Of a DNA stretch of 64,000 nucleotides, positions 24,591 to 37,525 are shown piece by piece. The notes under the pieces are model-generated. The model made no database searches and had not been told where the DNA came from. It saw only the letters and a program-made list of their open reading frames with translations. This stretch comes from Tamarix chinensis (lineage: Eukaryota > Streptophyta > Magnoliopsida > Caryophyllales > Tamaricaceae), in contig CM060175.1 in the NCBI GenBank assembly GCA_030549775.1, positions 96,959,470-97,023,469 of the forward strand. The letters run 5' to 3'. The position numbers and the translations under genes are program-made. Position 1 is the first letter of the stretch, and every line of letters begins with the position of its first letter.

Positions 24591-27500
24591 CAATTTTTTA
24601 ATAATGTTGTTACAGGTAGTAGTAAGTTAAGTAGGAGGTGATTGTTATTTTATTCATTCATTTGATGGAAGTGAATCATTAGATATTGTGAGGTCACCAT
24701 AAGAATATCAAAATTCCAAAAGATGTTGATTATGGTGGAAGGTTGCGAGCAAACATATTGATTTATTTGGTGGATGGTTGAGGGTAAGCACATTGATTTA
24801 TTTGGTGGTGAAGATGGATGACAAGAAGCAAAGACTACATTGAAAGAAAAATTAGTTGGTGGTGAAATGCTAGTATAACATCAGTGAAATATAAGAAATA
24901 AGATAGTGGAATATCAGTGTTGATACCTAAATACTCTTTGAGAGTATGGTTCAAGATGACAATGTATCCTCATGAAAAAGCAAATATACTACGGTGAAGA
25001 ATCGATATATCTCTTGTGAATGATGAAAAGGATGATAGTGAAATATCTTCATTTTAAAAAAAAAGTTACATGTAATGTCTAAAAAATAGATGATTTCAAA
25101 AGAATATGTAAATGAGAAAATTTCAGTGAATCATTATTATACTTAGGAAGAATATTTGTCCAGTATTAGTTCATTGTTGGTGTGAAAAGTTAAGTCAGTC
25201 ATGGTGACATTTTACATTTTTCTATTTTAAAATTACTATTTGATTATGTCATCTCTTACGCGTGAATGTCTAAGAGTATATATGATTGTGAGTAAATTAT
25301 AACATCCAGTAGTATCTTGATATAATTTAGTTATGCGAATATCTAGTAGCATATTCACCAATTTTTTAGATTCATACCCGTGAAGGAGTTTTAACCCTTA
25401 CCAATGATAACAACAATTAAAATTTTCTAATGTTGACATACTATGGTTAAGATCTATTGATAATACAACCAAAAAATAGAATGAGATGTAATAAAACTAG
25501 ATATTTGGTTATGATAATAGCAATTAAAATTCACAAATGGTAAGATTTGTTGATATTCTTATAGATAAATTTTCATTTCAAAAACACAAAAGAAAAGAAA
25601 AGAAAAGAGAAATAGAAGAAAAGCATCCATCCTTCTATTTTTTGTTGTTCTTCCTTGCTATACTTGAGGTGTAAAACTTCATCCTAAGAAAGTTCATATG
25701 GTTAGGTTACAAGAATAAATATAGAAGCATATAAGCAAATAGATATTAGAAAATAGTCAAGCATTAAGTAGTTATAGTGATCAGTTTATCTAAAGAAAAA
25801 AAATAAGAAGATGGATTCTTACAATTTTTTTTAGTAAACTGCAGTTGAAATCACTGTCCTCAACCGTGTACGCCTCCCTATGTCTCATAAAAAATAACCC
25901 GTTGTTTGTGTGATTTTTGTTTAACCTCCATAGCATCTCAATAACTTTGGGATCCAAATTCAAAATAGAAGATGCTCTTAGGTCTAGTTTTATCTTCATA
26001 GCTTTTACATACACCTTAACCTATTTAAGTGGAAGAGTACGAAATAGTGATAAAAAGGAAAATTAAAATTAAAAATGCATTATAGTTTTTTGGATGAAGA
26101 GTTAATGTCCCTATTTATTCTCAAATGGGACTTTGAGCTTTTTGTTATCTATGACATCAGTTCTTTTATCTCTAACATTTATATATATAATATAGTAATA
26201 GAATACTAGGAAGGACACTTGAAAGAAAAATATACATGCATGCAAAATTAAGTTAAGCATGATAATGATGAAAGCATAGGGAATATGTGGGGAAATATTA
26301 AGGGGATAGTGATGAAAGATTATGTGGTAGGGTAAAATATTAGGGAAGTTGAGTGAAAGATTAGGTGTTAAGCGGTGAAAGATTATTATGTAGGGGTGAA
26401 AGGTTAGAAGTGGTGATAGATTAAGTGGTTGTCAGTGAAAGATTAGGGAGACAACGGTGAAAGGTTATTATGTAGGGGTGAGAGATTAGAGAAGTGGTGA
26501 AAGATTAAGTGGATAATACCGAAAGATAAACATTTTATGGAGAAATATGAACAAAATATTAGAATTTTTTTTTACCTGCTGAGATTCTTTGATGTGAACA
26601 TTATCTAAATCTACAAGTATTTTGTTTAGGCATTCTTTTTGTCCATAAGTAGGATTCTCTAATAGACTCTACAAAATATAAGAATATTATAAACATTTAA
26701 TATTAGTGCACAAATACATTCATTGAAAAAAAAGAATGGAGAAGCTACGGCTATTGTCATTATGATGTAAAGTCTTATGAGTGATTGATCAGACTTCAAT
26801 ATCTTAAGCTTATTGAGATATTTTGTCCACACATCAATAACCTCATTTTCCACCCAACAAAATGGTCGTTGTAAGGTTCTCAAATTAGCCCTATTTATTT
26901 GTATGTCCCCATCATAAAATATAATATCACTACATATGAAAAATATTAATTCAAATGTGTGAAATTATTTCATGTATTATATATGGAATAACAGAGAGTT
27001 TTTTTATCTTACTTAGGATTGACATCTTGCTTGTTAAGTAATTCTTGGACTTTATGTTCTAAACTTTTTGGACCATTCATGCTAACAAATCTAACCATAA
27101 AAGGTGATCTTAGATGTAGGGGACTTTATCTTGAGTTTGTTTTGGATGCTCCCTTATATTTTATTTTTGATGATCTTTATTTTTTCTCGATGCTCTTTTT
27201 CTACTGTTATTTATCATACTCCTTTTGGTTCTTTTTCTATTGAATTACTTGCTTTTGAGTTTTTTTTTGTTTGTCTTTGGGTCATTTGTAATGCAGTTGT
27301 TATATATTATTGTTTGCCCACCTTCTTTAAAGTTTTTTTTCGTTTTCTATCTTCCCCTTCTTTATCGATGGTTGGTGTTGCACAATTAACACTTCATTAA
27401 CTAGAGAAAGCATGTCTTTTTTTTTTCTTCAACAACCTTGATCAATAAAACAATGATGAAATATAAGCTATTTAATGGTGGAATATCATTAACTGAGTGG

Positions 27501-30500
27501 TGAAATATCAGTTATAATATGTTGAAAGACTATTATTGGATATGTATTTAACTTTTATTTTCCTAGTGTACACTATGTAAGGTTATTACTATTAGTTTTT
27601 CCAGCATGATTAATAAAAAAATGATGAACTATCACTTTAGTGGTGAAATATGAGAAAGAATGTATATATGAAAGGGGCACAAAAACATTTATATAAATTA
27701 GTTGAATCTTCTTACGTTTCGAGTGAAGTGATTCTTATAGTATTAGCTTGATCAACATAAGTTATATGTGTTATTATTGTAGCTATATCATCTTTGATCT
27801 CACTATTAGTGGCTCTTTCGATCCTAATGAATACAAGTATGATTGAATTTAATTATGATATGGTGGTGAAATTGAGTACATAAGTGGTGAAAGTTCATGA
27901 GTTATATGAAGAAATATCATAATAAGAATGGTGAAAGATGAGTAACATAATCATTGAAAGTTGAGAAGTTTTATGATGAAATATGCATGACAACTTTTGT
28001 AAAATACAAGTAATAATATGATCAATGATGATAATATGAATAATCTCAAGTATTTTAAATAAAAGTTAAGCTAGTTTATTATAAGTATTGGATTTGATGA
28101 GGTAGACTTTCCTTTAGGGTTACACTTGTTTGTGTACTTGTTGAAGCATTATGAGTAGTAGTAATAGGCTAATTGATCATGTTGTTGTCACATGGATTAA
28201 AATTTATGCTTAAGCTAAAAGCAGGCACATCCATGTTTTCATCAGGATTGATAATCTTTTCAACTATTATATTTCCTTGAGGAGAAGTATGAGGTTGATT
28301 TACATTGAAGTTTGTTGAGCTTTGATAAGCATAAATAGCAACATCCTTTATCCATATAATACTCATAATCACTTCTTCATTATCAAAGAAGTTGTTATCT
28401 TGACTAAGGCTGATTTCACCAATTATGTCTTCTTCTTCATTTTCACCGCATGAAAGTTTTTGAAACACATAAGCAGTGAACCTACAGGTGTTTGTTGTAG
28501 CAGTGTTGAGAGATTGTTTGCCTGTAGCATACATAAGCTCAAACATTTCTACATAGCATTGTGTTAGTCTTTTTGTTAATATAGAGAACTATGATGCAAA
28601 GCCCTACATCACCGTGTTATACTAGTACATAATGAAATATCAAAACAGACATGGTGAAAGTTAATAATTCTTTAATGATTTAATACTACTAGGGGTGGTG
28701 GAATATACCTCTTTTATAAGGGGAGAATGAGAAATTTGGATGTGCTCTATTTTTCTACAGGTGATTTGTATATATCACCCTAGTGTAGTTGATTAGAACA
28801 TTCTTCTGTACCATGGCATTCTCTTAGTATAGCCAGTTGGCGGTCAGCTGCATCATCATCTAGTTTTAACCTATCTAATTCTTTACCCCAACCTAACCAT
28901 CATGAATCAATTTCCTCCTTAAATTTTTCCAACACTCTTTACCTTGTCCAGTATTGTATTATTGGTATTATTCTTGGTGTCTCTTTAGCTTTTATTTGTA
29001 CATTGTCTAAACAACATGCCTGATTACATAATCAATAGTGGAAAACATGTGAGAAAATGATTCCCAAGTAAAAGTGGGATACTAGTGAAATTTTCATAGA
29101 ACCATTTGTAAGATTAGTATAGTGATGGTGAAAAAATAATTAAAAGAAAACTAAGCACACCAATAAGAAAACTAGAAGTCTTGTGAATAATCTAGTAGTT
29201 TTTATTTTCAAACAAAGGTGCTTTATGTGATATTGCCTAAGGCATACTTGTACCAATTGAGTTGGTTAATCTGGTTGACATTTTTTAGGGCATTCAGAAT
29301 TTCAAAGTTTGTTGTTAGTCCTTAGCCATCAATAGCAAGGCAACTTAAAACAACAAACAAAACAAAATCCCTTTTCAAATCTTCACCATTATTCTCTATT
29401 GCCTCTAATTTTTGCCCATTTGTTTTGTTTTTGGACCCATTCTATCAACATGTTGTCTATGTCTCCAAGCTTGTAATAGTGCTTGATATTCATCATCTTG
29501 ATGGCTAGCAACCTCTTCTATTGTTTTTCCCTTGTAGGTAGTTGCAAGCATATGGAGATATCAAAAGTAGTGATTTAAAAATAGCTATTGTTAGCTAATA
29601 TAAATGCACTTGTAAATGCATCAAAGATTTTGACTAAAAATTTCCCTATCTTTTTTATCAACTTCATTAAAGTGTATGTGTAGAAATCTGCAAAAACCAA
29701 TCTCTCATATTGTTGTTTTTTGGTCGACATTCAATGTACACATGAGGTTAGATAAGGAATTTGGTGAAGTCGGACTTTTGAATGTTGGTACGTTGGTTAG
29801 AATAATATTCAATCCATTTCGTTCTTCATCCTCATCGTTTTCTCCTACATGATCATATTCTTTATCATCGACTTCTTCATTTTTGGTCAACATTAATTTT
29901 TTTTTTTATGGAGAACCTTTATCCTTATCATATTTTGCTTTTGTTTTTTCTCTATTTCTACCTTTTTAAATGACCCTACAGATCTAGCTGGTACTTCATG
30001 TGTTTTTTCTGGGTCCTTTAGTTTGTTGTGGCACCATTTATTGATTTGCATCATATGCAACTATTGCACACTCATCCTTGACTTGTTTTCTAAAAGATTA
30101 ACAAATAATAAGTATTGGACATAAGAGATTCCTTGTTGAAAGATGATATCAAAAATGGCAAAACATCAACTTTATAATAATTAAATATGGTTCTTACAAT
30201 GGTGAAAGATGTTTTTAAAAACCGTAAGGCACTATGAATTTCTAATGATTAGAAACAATAATAGGAATGTTGGTGAAATATTAGCTTTAATGTGAGGAAA
30301 CAAGAGTATAATGTTGATGAAATATTAAGCCTATAATAGTGAATAATCAAGCCTATGATGGTGAAAGATAAACCATAAAATGGCATTTTATCTACTTGTA
30401 ACATGAGTATAATGGTGGTAAAATAATGCAGCCACAATGTTGAAACATGTCTATAAACAACATCAAATTGTAATAATGAGATTTAGCATGAATGATGATG

Positions 30501-31060
30501 GTGAAAAATTAGTGCCAACATGATGACAAATTAGCATAAAGATGGTGAAAGATCAAGGAAAAAAAACTAAACTTTATCTACTCATAACATAAATATAATA
30601 ATGGTGAAAGTATCAAGATTATGATGTTGAAATATGCTGATTAAATTTATCAAACATTAACAAATTGTAATGATGAGATTTAACAAAAAGAGTTAATAAC
30701 ATATTGTTTGTCATCATTTATCCTTTAAGTTCTTCTCTCATGTCGCACTTCTTGCATCTGTTTTGCATCCTTATTAAAAGAGATGGTGAAATATCACTAT
30801 TATTGTGATGAAAAATGAGCATATTTATGTAGATATATTGATCTTATGAGTAGGAACAACAAACATCACATTGGTAAGAAATCAATTTAAACATGATGAA
30901 ATATCAGTACAATGATGGTGAAATATTAGCTTATAATTGTGAAAAATCATGATAGAAATTGTGAATCATTGTTTAGTTCTCTAAAGATAAAAAAAAGTAG
31001 AATAAAAATGGTGAAGTATGAGTTTAACGATGGTGAAAGATGAGAAATGAGAATTAAACT
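21720..31060 (+). repeat. Dispersed same-strand repeat, TGGTGAAAGATTAG-like motif
   Basis: Dozens of imperfect copies of TGGTGAAA(G/T)AT(T/G)AG or ATGGTGAAATATCA, in clusters at 21720-22390, 23640-24000, 24840-25200, 26270-26530, 27460-28020, 28600-28760, 29040-29130 and 30180-31060. Every copy I saw is on the plus strand. They lie in introns and flanks of the FAR1-like gene (plus) and the Ulp1-like gene (minus) and are largely absent from their coding segments. Spacing is irregular (about 15-60 bp), so this is not a simple satellite. Confidence 0.75.
25640..29893 (-). pseudogene. Ulp1-like (C48 peptidase) transposon-borne pseudogene
   Basis: Read from 29893 downwards: acidic N-terminus (MLTKNEEVDDKEYDHV), then LFADFYTYTLMKLIKKIGKF and an ITTFDISICLQLPTREK-like part (to about 29500), then FKRDFVLFVVLSCLAIDG and INQLNWYKYALGNI (about 29360-29220). 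This order is typical of the N-terminal region of plant transposon Ulp1 proteins. A linker frame lies at 28546-28169. The protease part begins LQRPFCWVENEVIDVWTKY (26880-26820). Near 25900 is NNGLFFMRHREAY, which corresponds to the NDCGVFVMRHMEY box; the catalytic Cys is gone. A short LRMKFYTSSIARKN-like C-terminus is near 25690. It is convergent with the FAR1-like gene. Matches are by motif memory and need a profile search. Confidence 0.6.
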
Positions 31061-33130
31061 ATGGCATAAAATGTTGCGGGGATCTTAAGAATATATTGTT
31101 TATCATCATTTCTTCTTTTTATTCTCCTTTACTATTGCAAATCTTTTTTTAATGTACCGAATTTTGTTTGTTTTTATTCAAATTCTATATCGTTATTAAC
31201 CACATCGATCTTCATCTTCTGTTATTTTTACTTATAAATTTAAATAAAACTATACAATTAAGGTGAAATAATAAAACTAGGATAACTTTAACTCGCTATT
31301 TCAAGTTAATATTAGTGAAATTTATGCATAATATGAAACATTTGCGGTGCATAAACTATATAATTTATGTTTGTAGATTTTTGAAGAAAATGTACTTACT
31401 AATGAAGAAAACAAGAAAGAGATTTCAAACTATTAAAATTCGCACATGATCAATTGATTGAAAATCATTTGACAAGATGAAGACATTAAAATGTAAGTGG
31501 TTTTTGTTGTTGGAATGAATTGAAGAGAGTGAATACGCTGGATTTTTATAGGATAGAAAATAAACATCGAGGAAAGATGAACGGTTTTTTTTTGTTATGT
31601 AACAATTTCTTAGCAAAACTTTAGGTTTTCTCTTCTATAATTTTTTGTTGCACAACATTTTCTTCCTTTAATTTCATGTTGTTGAGTAAGCAAAAGTAGT
31701 TTACAACAACATTATAAATATGTTGTGGCTAGACTCCTTTAATGTGCCAACAATGAGGTATAATACTTTATACTTGAAATTGAAATTTTAGAAACTAAAA
31801 AACTCATCCTAAGATTTTGAATTATGAAATTAGATCAAGAATGGAACAAATTAGGTAAATCAAATAAATTATATTATCATTTAGTGAAGATGATCCATAT
31901 TCAAATCTAGCTAAAAAAATTCAAACTTAATTTTAGATTATGTTATTATTCATTTATGTCCATGGTTTTGTACCTTAGCGAATTTGACTATGCACGAAGG
32001 CATCGAAAGGAAGAAGAAGGTGTAACGGTGGAAAAGAAGTGAGAGGCTAAGGGAGAAAGAAAGGGAGAGAGTAGAGAAAATATGAGAGGGTATAACTAGA
32101 AATATATTGATTAAAATTTGTTTTATACATAAATCTGAATGTGCTAAATAGAAGATATGCTTTATAAATATCTTCAACGATCATAATGCATCAAATAAAC
32201 ATAAAATATTCAACAATGATTAATTTCATATTATTCAACACAAGTAAAATAACATAAAAGTGTGAAATAATTGAAAAATAAGAATTAAAAACTAATGGTA
32301 GCAACTTCATTTTAAAATTTTAACTACATGCATCATTGCAAAACAACTTTAAATTATTAACATTAGTTTATGGACTTTATTAACATATATATGTTAACCA
32401 AAATGATTGATTAACCTACCAAGCAAACTAAGGCTATGTTTGGTGAGAATTTCATTTTAAAAAATGATTTCTAAACTCCACTAACTTAAATAGTATGTTT
32501 GCCTAGGCTAAAATATATTTTAGAAAGTAATATGAAGGTTTAAAATATATTTTACAATGCCACCCAATAAAATCGTTGAACTTCCAAACTCTTTTGACAA
32601 AGTACGAAATTTCTCAATTCTTGCTCGATTTTAGCAACACCATCAACACCTTGGTCGTCGTCATCAGCATCATCATATAGATTGAATTCCTCATCTTATT
32701 CCCCCTCCATCTTCTTCAACGTGATACAACTTTGATCTACTCATCATCAAGTACAACTCTATTCTACTTGTGATCAAAATTTCTTCTCCATTTATTGGAT
32801 TTGTTTTCTTCTCAAAATGTAATTAAACTATTCATCACATCTTTGGGATGCTCGGTCAAATTGAAATACTTCTACTCAATTTCAACTGACCTTCTTAATG
32901 CAATGTTGTGGTCTTCATCATCAGGTGATAATTTAATCTACTCAATTGATATCAATTTTTCTGTTATTTATCAAATTTGTCGATTGTGTGTATCTAGTCA
33001 ATTGAAGTATGTATGAGCTATATTTGCTAGATGATCGTTAATAAAATTGCATTTAATTGATATTGAAAGCACTAAATTGTGTAAGGTATGTTCAAATATT
33101 TAGTTTAGTTTCACTACTTAGGTTCTATTT
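31061..33130. other. AT-rich sequence, no recognised gene
   Basis: Short frames only. Contains a GGCTATGTTTGGTGAGAA stretch at about 32439, a phrase typical of the ends of small plant DNA transposons, but no partner end was found. The right end of the composite MULE presumably lies in its left part. Confidence 0.45.
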
Positions 33131-34535
33131 CCTCACTGTATTGATTTAGTTAATGATTGACTATTTAATGGTGCTAGTATGACCTCTGGGCTGACTCGCT
33201 CAGCTAGCAACGCTAGTTGGTGATGGAGGAACTCTCGGTATCTAAGGTTGTAGTTGTTGAATAGATCATGTGCTCTGAGTTGTAGTCTGACTCCTCTGGA
33301 TACTACTACTGCCAACCCGACATTCAAACACTCAGTGTCCCACCATGTCACATCCATGACACATCACCTTGTTGCCTCTACAGTCGACCCCTGAGTGATC
33401 GGACCCATAACTCTTACAGTATTAATGCCTTTCCTTGGAAACACCCCCAAAAAATCCTCCTAATTAGGGTACTAACCCCATGCTCTGACCAAACCTCAAT
33501 GACAAGATACTACTATAGAAATCGTCCTTCTAGTTATCGGGATGCTGGTGGCCCTCAAAATTCCTCTCATTCCCCGATTGAGCACTACAAGCCTAAATGA
33601 ATCAGGATGCATCTAAAGCTTGCTCATACATCCCAACCATGTCTGGTGGAATGATTCCCATTGGCAACTCTTGGTATAGGATCCTCAATCCAATCTTGAA
33701 ACGATGGACTTGAATCACCTCGTTAGCTTATGCTTTCAGGGCAAACTCAACTGGGTTTATAAATAGAGTATAATACTCCTTGATGGACATGTCCTATAAT
33801 AACCGAAAATTTTGCTTAACATAATCTCGCATCTTTAGCCCTAATTTGACTATAATCTCAATAAATCTTATTGTTAGCCTTAACTAAATTTCTTAATCCT
33901 GAAACTTTAACCAAAACTAAAACCAAAACCTTAATTCGGATAAACTGAATATTTTAAAAATTGAAATTGAAACCTGCTAAAATTTTTGCTAATCTAAATT
34001 ATTAGGCTAATACTAAAATTCTTAATCTAATCCTAATTCCCTAACCTTTATCTCTTTTCTTTTTATTTCTCCTTTTCTTTTCTTCCTTTCTTCTCTTCTC
34101 TTCCCTTTTCTTTTCTCTTCTTCTCTACGCCGAAAAAAATTTGGCGTGAGAATCTTTGCTTCTTATGCACCACCACCATCCACTTACCTCCCACATGCTC
34201 CTCTCACCATCATCTACCAGCCCTGCCATCCCTCGAGCCACTCTTCTTCTTTTTCTTCCTTCTTCTCCATGCAACCACCCTGTTTTTCACAACCCTACAT
34301 CCCTACCACCCTTCTTATTCCTTCTTCTCCCTACCTTCTCCTCCCTTGCACGTTTTCTTCTCCATCATTACCCCCTCGTGCCTCTACCTAAATCCCATCC
34401 ACCTCAACCATCACCATCCCTCCCCATCCTTTTTCTTTCTTCTTCTTCTTCTTCTTCTTCTTCTTCTCGGCAAGACCATCATCATTGTCATCGTCACCCT
34501 GCCATGTTTCTCCTCCTTAGCATGCCATCTACTAG

Positions 34536-34543
34536 TATAAATA
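34536..34543 (+). promoter_or_regulatory. Probable LTR TATA box (TATAAATA)
   Basis: TATAAATACCCCC, 742 nt from the LTR 5' end, followed by CT-rich sequence. Same spacing and context as in related LTRs. Confidence 0.5.
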
Positions 34544-35689
34544 CCCCCAACTCTCCATATTATTTCCATCCATTAGCTCTCTGACCTTCTCTTCTTCTTC
34601 CTTCACCTTTATCCTTCTTCTTCCTCCTTCTTCCTTGTTTTTAGCATCTGTACCACCAAATCCACCACCTAGCACCACCTGAGCCACCATTAGCCACCCT
34701 TTGGCTGGTAGACTGACCACTAAGGTTACCTCAACCTTCCTCCTCTTCGTCGCTGGCTATCGCCGCTAACTGTCGACTGCCACCTCTTTTCCCTCGATCG
34801 TTGTAGAGTTTCAAAGTGCACGACCTATGCACGGCCTGCTGCATAGTCGTGCAAATACTCATATACCCTACTGCACAGCTATGCGACCCTTACACCGTCT
34901 GATCATGGAAAATTTTTACTCTCGGCTTGATTTTGTACGAGCATGAAACTTTTGCAATACCTGGCCATGTGTTTTCTTTTTCTCTCGACCTGTTATGCTC
35001 TAGTGTTGCATGGCTGTACAACTTTTGCACTGCCTGCTAGTGTACCTTTCCATCTTAGCCGTACAACCCTATTTTCACCCCAAATCTTCTTCAAATACCA
35101 CCAAAATTTAACCATAGCTCCACCACACATATTTATACACTTTCATATAATTCAAGTTCCCATTCGACTTCGAAAAATTCCATTTTTACCCTTCTCTACC
35201 ATAATCTCCTTCTTAATTTTTTAACCTCCGATCCTAATCATATTTTATCTTATTTCATAGGTGATTTTTCCAGTGATATCGAAGGAGGTATAGCATTTAT
35301 GTGTGTAGAGCCCGGTGTCCTTGTCGATAAGGATACATGTCATAGCTAGGGTCTTATGTGCTCTATGTATTTTCCTTGTATATTTGATGTATACTTTTGT
35401 ATTGAATATGTTGTATTGAATAATTTAATTATGGAAATGCTATGAGATGATATTCTTGGGAGTAATGAAATTATGTAAGTACACATTTGGGTATATATTG
35501 GTTACAAAATATCTATGGAAGACTAAAGATATATACTTTGGATAATAAGTGGAAATGTATATACTTTGAGTTTCATAAAGCTTTAGAAGAATGCGATTGT
35601 CTTAATTACCCTAAGGGTATTATGGTCTTTTAAGGATAATTTTGTGGTTATACTTATGTGTTTAATTGTATGTCTTGAGTTTGGCATGA

Positions 35690-36180
35690 TAATATACAAT
35701 CAAATTTGAATAATATATTAATCATATAAAGTGAAAGATCACTTGAGTCAGGCCGAGGTGCTTATATGGCTCCGATCCACTGGATAATAATAGCGGTTCG
35801 GGTGTGTTATCCCCAAAAGGTGCTCCAGTCCGTTCCACTAGATTAAGAATAGTGGGATCCCATACTCAATGTGAATAAAAATATAATAATATCTTTTGGG
35901 GATAAATGGAAATATAACAATCATTTAAAGTGAAATATTAGGTGAGTCAGGATCGAGGTGTTGAGTTCGTTCCACCGAATAATAATAGTGGCTTGGGTGT
36001 ATTGTCCCCAAGAGGTGCTTCAATCTGTTCCACTGGTTTAATAAATAGTAGCACAGGAGTATTTTTACTCTGAGAGGTATTGGCTCTGTTCCACTGGATA
36101 ATAATAGTGTCTCGGGTGTCTTGTCCCCGAGAGGTGTTTCAGACCGTTCCACTAGTTTAAGAATAGTGTGATCACTGAAT
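35690..36180 (+). repeat. LTR minisatellite, degenerate TCCRTTCCACTGG type
   Basis: Units of about 55-60 bp: GTTCCACTGGATAATAATAG, then CGGGTGT.TTGTCCCC and GAGAGGTG. Two higher-order blocks are separated by a spacer with AAAGTGAAATATTAGGTGAG. This matches the layout at 14820-15475 but the copies are more diverged. Confidence 0.75.
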
Positions 36181-37510
36181 TCAACGTAAATAAAATATTA
36201 GAATATGGCATATCTAATAAAATACTTAGAATCAATAGTTATCTGGCTTTCTTCTAGTTGTGCATGTATGATTTGCTTATAATAATTCTTGTATTATGTG
36301 TAACCTTATTTGAATGTACCATTACCTTACTCAGTATATAGCGTACTGATCATCCGTTTCATGGGTGCTGCTCAATCCAACGAGTAGACAACCTAGATGT
36401 TTACGTGTAGGTCGATGACTTTGCATCGTTTGATGTTATATACGCGGAGGAGTGATTCATTTATATGAGGGTTGGGCGTAGAGTCATGTTATCCGGTTGG
36501 CAGTTTTACCCGGATACCTTTTTGGACTCTTAGTTCCATGGGATTCCTTTTGGTTATATTTTGATATTTTAATTGGAGTTAATCTCCAAAACACTTATTT
36601 GATGTATAAAAAGTTGTCTCATCTCTTTCTATTCATGTTTTAAATTTTCTAATCATTTTGTGTTGTGATTGACGTAAGGATGGTGGGGTAAGCCTGACTT
36701 ATGTTAATTACGGTGGTAACACCCACATATTTAATTATACGCTTCTACTTAAAATGAAAATTTTTAGTAGTAAATTTGGGGGTATTACATGCCCCCATAA
36801 CAAAGCACCATGAACTGATTGTACTTCTTTATCTGTAGGTGAGTCAGGTAGAATCTGGCTCGCAACGCTTCCAAGAATGGTCCTTAACTTGTAAGTTCTG
36901 CACACCTACGATGAATAATCTGCCACCATGGATATGCTCTTCCTCTTAAATAGTAGATGACCCCATCTACCCTTCTGTCCCTTAGGAAACTATAGGATGT
37001 AAATGTCATATCCATGTCTCGGACCCATTGTTCCATGATATTGGAGTTCTCTTAACCTTCAAAGATGGGCAAGTGATGATGGTGTGCCCTCCCAAGCAAT
37101 TCCTCCAGAGTTGGTGCAGTTACAGGCATCGGTGGAGGTTGAGGTGCTCGGATCTAGCCCTCCATGTTTGCTCTAACGGTCTCCATAAAGGCTTCAATGT
37201 GTTTGTAGCAGTGATTAACTACCACAATGACTTAAAGACTAAAAGAAATTAGGCTAAAGATTAGGCCATCAAGTACTAAGACTTGCACAAACAAGCATAC
37301 GCTAACTACAATACATTCCCAACTCAACTATCACTCACGAACATCTGGATTTGAAATAATTGAAGTTGTCAGAAGATTGAGAAAAGAATTTTAGTTCAAC
37401 ACCAATACTTTCCTATGGTATTAGTTCAAATTATTTGTAGGGTAAAATGTCTTAGTAAACATCTTATGGTATTAGCTTAAAAATTCTTAAAAGTAGAAAA
37501 AATTCATGAA

Positions 37511-37525
37511 ATGCTCTGATACCAA
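37511..37525 (-). promoter_or_regulatory. Primer binding site (initiator Met-tRNA type)
   Basis: The minus strand reads TTGGTATCAGAGCAT, two bases from the LTR end. TGGTATCAGAGC is the standard plant PBS complementary to initiator methionine tRNA. It proves the orientation and the 5' LTR identity of 37528-40706. Confidence 0.9.

Larger units (their letters stand above)
33795..36789 (+). mobile_element. Solo LTR (2995 bp) inserted in gag
   Basis: Starts TATAATAACCG (a decayed TGTAATA) at 33795 and ends GGGGGTATTACA at 36789. Flanks TGTCC (33790-33794) and TGCCC (36790-36794) form a TSD with one mismatch. The gag reading frame on the opposite strand resumes across it. Contains a CT-rich block with a (CTT)n run near 34438-34467, a TATAAATA box, a minisatellite (35690-36180) and the conserved 3' end GGTGGTAACACCC near 36710. 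Confidence 0.8.
33140..37525 (-). pseudogene. Ty3/gypsy gag pseudogene, split by a solo LTR
   Basis: Minus strand, in two pieces. Piece one (37254-36790): AFMETVRANMEG, PVTAPTLEELLGRAHHHH, EQWVRDMDMTFTSYSFL, YYLRGRAYPWWQII and LRARFYLTHLQIKKYNQF, the usual order of a plant Ty3 gag. Piece two (33790-33140) continues MSIKEYYTLFINPVEFALKA, then RFKIGLRILYQELPMGI, and a zinc-knuckle CHGCDMVGH..VFEC near 33375-33330, preceded by a second decayed knuckle. In-frame stops are frequent. The two pieces join at the TSD of the LTR 33795-36789. Beyond 33140 no protease, RT or 3' LTR is visible, so the element is truncated. Confidence 0.8.

Noticed and set aside
32439..32570. GGCTATGTTTGG start of a possible MITE
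   Set aside because: No matching inverted end or target duplication was found.
37028..37252. 74-aa plus-strand frame
   Set aside because: Antisense shadow of the Ty3 gag, which is recognisable on the minus strand.
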